From: Bacteroides sp.
Lineage (GTDB): Bacteria > Bacteroidota > Bacteroidia > Bacteroidales > Bacteroidaceae
DNA length: 64,000 nucleotides
Reading direction: 5' to 3'
Assembly (NCBI GenBank): GCA_021202275.1
Contig: JAJQDI010000016.1
Span: 43,245-107,244 of the forward strand
Part shown: positions 62,414-64,000 of the stretch, piece by piece
Position numbering within the stretch: the first letter of the stretch is position 1
Layout of the letters: each line of letters starts with the position of its first letter
Made by a program: the position numbers and the translations under genes
The notes under the pieces: generated by a model
Database searches by the model: none
Told to the model about the DNA's origin: nothing
What the model saw: the letters and a program-made list of their open reading frames with translations, nothing else

Positions 62414-63745
62414 ATGATGAACTTTAGAAACACAACATTTGGGGCATTGCTACTTACAATGACTCTTGCTTCTCCGGCAACGGCACAAGACCTGTTCCCG
62501 GACGGAACTCCCATCTCCGATTGGTTCACAGAAACAGATCCGGTATCGTCGGAGACACTCGGGAAAACATTTGTGATCACAGCGTACGGGGTGCAGAACG
62601 ACAGTACACAGTTGCAGACAGAAAAGATACAAGCCGTGATAGAGGAAGCTCACCGGAATGGGGGAGGGGTTGTGGTGATCCCGCGGGGAACTTTTCTCAG
62701 TGGTTCGCTCTTTTTCAGGCCGGGTACGCACCTGCACCTGCAGGAGGGCGCTGTGCTGAAAGGAAGTGACGATATCAGTAACTTCCCCATTGTGCAAACT
62801 CGTATCGAAGGGCAGACACTGGACTATTTTGCCGCGCTGGTAAATGCCGACGGGGTAGATGGTTTTACAATCTCGGGTGCAGGTACCATTGACGGGAATG
62901 GTCTGCGTTATTGGAAATCCTTCTGGCTGCGCAGAAAGGTGAACCCCAAATGTACCAATATGGATGAACTGCGTCCGCGACTGGTATATATATCCAACAG
63001 TAAAAATGTGCAGCTTTCGGGAGTGCGGCTGATGAATTCTCCTTTCTGGACTACCCATCTGTATAAGTGCGAGTATGTAAAACTGCTGGGGTTGCATATC
63101 TATTCTCCTTACGCACCAGTGAAAGCACCCAGTACGGATGCGGTAGATGTGGATGTATGCAGCAACGTGTTGATCAAGGATTGCTATATGTCGGTCAACG
63201 ACGACGCTGTGGCACTGAAAGGTGGGAAAGGGCCTCTGGCAGATAAGGACGAGAATAACGGAAGCAATTACAACATCATTATAGAAGATTGTGTATACGG
63301 ATTCTGTCACAGTGTACTGACTTGCGGTAGTGAGTCTGTTCACAACCGGAACATTGTTCTCCGGCGTATCCATGTGGAGAACGCGCAACGTCTGCTCTGG
63401 CTCAAAATGCGACCTGATACTCCTCAAAATTATGAATACATCGCAGTGGAAGATGTATCTGGCAATGCGAAAAGTTTCCTGTTCGTTAAACCCTGGACAC
63501 AATTCTTCGACCTGAAGGGGCATGCAGAAATACCACTCTCTTATTCCAGCCAGGTGACCATGCGTAATATCAACTTTGAGTGTGATGTGCTTTTTGATGT
63601 GAACCACTCGGACCAGTATTTCTTGCGTGATTTTACGTTTGAGAATCTGAATATCCAGGCCAAAAAGAAGCCGGAGATCCATACGGAGTATGTAGAAAAC
63701 TTTTCTTTGCAGAATGTCATTATTAACGGTAAGAAGGAATATTGA
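62414..63745 (+). CDS. GH28-family polygalacturonase-type glycoside hydrolase
   Basis: The 443-residue exported enzyme starts at ATG 62414 or 62417, with the signal peptide ending in SPATAQ; an upstream frame from 62327 adds a non-signal-like extension. The right-handed beta-helix core shows FSGSLFFRPGTHLHL-like turns, the acidic pair in SVNDDAVALKGGKG, STDAVDVDVCSNV, the His in GFCHSVLTCGSES and LWLKMRPD in place of the usual RIK. These are GH28 active-site blocks acting on polygalacturonan or rhamnogalacturonan. No SusC/D genes are visible in the window. Confidence 0.9.
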   Translation: MMNFRNTTFGALLLTMTLASPATAQDLFPDGTPISDWFTETDPVSSETLGKTFVITAYGVQNDSTQLQTEKIQAVIEEAHRNGGGVVVIPRGTFLSGSLFFRPGTHLHLQEGAVLKGSDDISNFPIVQTRIEGQTLDYFAALVNADGVDGFTISGAGTIDGNGLRYWKSFWLRRKVNPKCTNMDELRPRLVYISNSKNVQLSGVRLMNSPFWTTHLYKCEYVKLLGLHIYSPYAPVKAPSTDAVDVDVCSNVLIKDCYMSVNDDAVALKGGKGPLADKDENNGSNYNIIIEDCVYGFCHSVLTCGSESVHNRNIVLRRIHVENAQRLLWLKMRPDTPQNYEYIAVEDVSGNAKSFLFVKPWTQFFDLKGHAEIPLSYSSQVTMRNINFECDVLFDVNHSDQYFLRDFTFENLNIQAKKKPEIHTEYVENFSLQNVIINGKKEY

Positions 63746-63792
63746 ACAAGTCTGGTAAGTAGAAATTCATTATACTACTCCGATAACCTGTA

Positions 63793-63813
63793 GAGACGCA
63801 CGGCGTGCGTCTC
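63793..63813. repeat. Dispersed 21-bp palindrome, copy 2
   Basis: GAGACGCACGGCGTGCGTCTC is a perfect palindrome around a central G, 47 bp after the GH28 stop. It is preceded by CCTGTA, as copy 3 is followed by TACAG on the opposite side. Confidence 0.85.
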
Positions 63814-63908
63814 GGCATACCGAATGGGAATACATATAACAGGCTGGATGCCTTTTTGCCGGACGTATATTGCGGAAACATACCCTCCCGGATTGGACCT
63901 GCACCGCG

Positions 63909-63929
63909 GAGACGCACGCCGTGCGTCTC
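63909..63929. repeat. Dispersed 21-bp palindrome, copy 3
   Basis: GAGACGCACGCCGTGCGTCTC is identical to copy 2 except for the central base, that is, its reverse complement. The two copies bracket about 95 bp. The rest of 63746-64000 has no gene. Confidence 0.85.
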
Positions 63930-64000
63930 TACAGAGAAAAGGATTACCTGTAGACCAAGTAAGAGGAACTTTTGTTGTGGATACATTTATGAATACATAA

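Noticed and set aside
62450..63682. 410-codon open frame on the minus strand
   Set aside because: It is the antisense of the GH28 gene, which has a signal peptide and active-site motifs. The antisense frame has none.
1..64000. CRISPR arrays, rRNA genes, riboswitches and complete insertion sequences
   Set aside because: I looked for regularly spaced repeats, rRNA signatures, known riboswitch cores and transposase genes and saw none. Only short inverted repeats resembling IS ends are present (58131-58173).

Overview
The window looks like a chromosomal segment of a Bacteroidales bacterium, probably Parabacteroides-like. Evidence: a complete Mfa1/FimA-type fimbrial operon, TAnnTTTG promoter elements in front of many genes, AT-rich leaders with weak Shine-Dalgarno sequences, and typical Bacteroidetes families (DUF4468, PepSY-like, 7TM-AraC regulators). 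No rRNA, CRISPR array, plasmid origin or intact transposase was found.

Layout. 1-7.7 kb: housekeeping and small metabolic genes (a frameshifted MutS-related ATPase cut by the left edge, a methyltransferase, a glyoxalase-like protein, an exported DUF4468-flavin reductase fusion, a metallo-hydrolase, and the pirin-pdxH operon). The spacers carry iterated TTTACGATT motifs and a MITE-like inverted repeat. 7.8-13.3 kb: a four-gene fimbrial operon on the minus strand (major fimbrillin, Mfa2/FimB anchor, large tip-type subunit, terminal subunit). The last gene contains an uninterrupted AT dinucleotide tract that sets which of three C-termini is made, a likely contingency locus. 13.9-19.4 kb: PepSY-like protein, serine dehydratase, CorA and MutS2. 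19.8 kb: tRNA-Ser(UGA).

20.1-26.7 kb, just downstream of the tRNA, is a gene graveyard. It holds two decayed tyrosine integrases, a third integrase C-terminus with altered catalytic residues, a CocE-type hydrolase fragment, an AraC pseudogene, an NmrA-type fragment and, unexpectedly, the decayed C-terminal half of a prokaryotic Argonaute PIWI domain. Three imperfect 40-bp tandem repeats lie here too. An intact aldo/keto reductase and OB-fold gene pair survives among the debris.

26.8-61 kb is accessory in character: short, mostly single genes for detoxification, repair and antibiotic-type resistance, mixed with pseudogenes. They include four of the window's five VOC/glyoxalase-fold proteins, a DJ-1/PfpI protein, aldo/keto reductase and SDR, Tag, AlkD-like and AlkC-like alkylation repair proteins, a frameshifted ClbS/DfsB protein, a GyrI-like protein, a YdeI-type protein, a CatA-like acetyltransferase and RarD. 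Together they suggest a locus for coping with electrophiles and genotoxins. Broken genes include two barstar paralogs, a zinc-ribbon protein, an alpha/beta hydrolase, a lipocalin copy and HxlR, GNAT and AraC genes. 61-64 kb: a rhomboid protease, a GH28 polygalacturonase-type enzyme and two copies of a dispersed palindrome.

Reading notes: several frameshifts fall in homopolymers and could be sequencing errors, but the in-frame nonsense codons and gene truncations cannot be explained that way. Starts were moved from TTG/GTG codons to downstream ATGs where family length or promoter position favoured it. Family assignments are by reading the sequence, not by database search.
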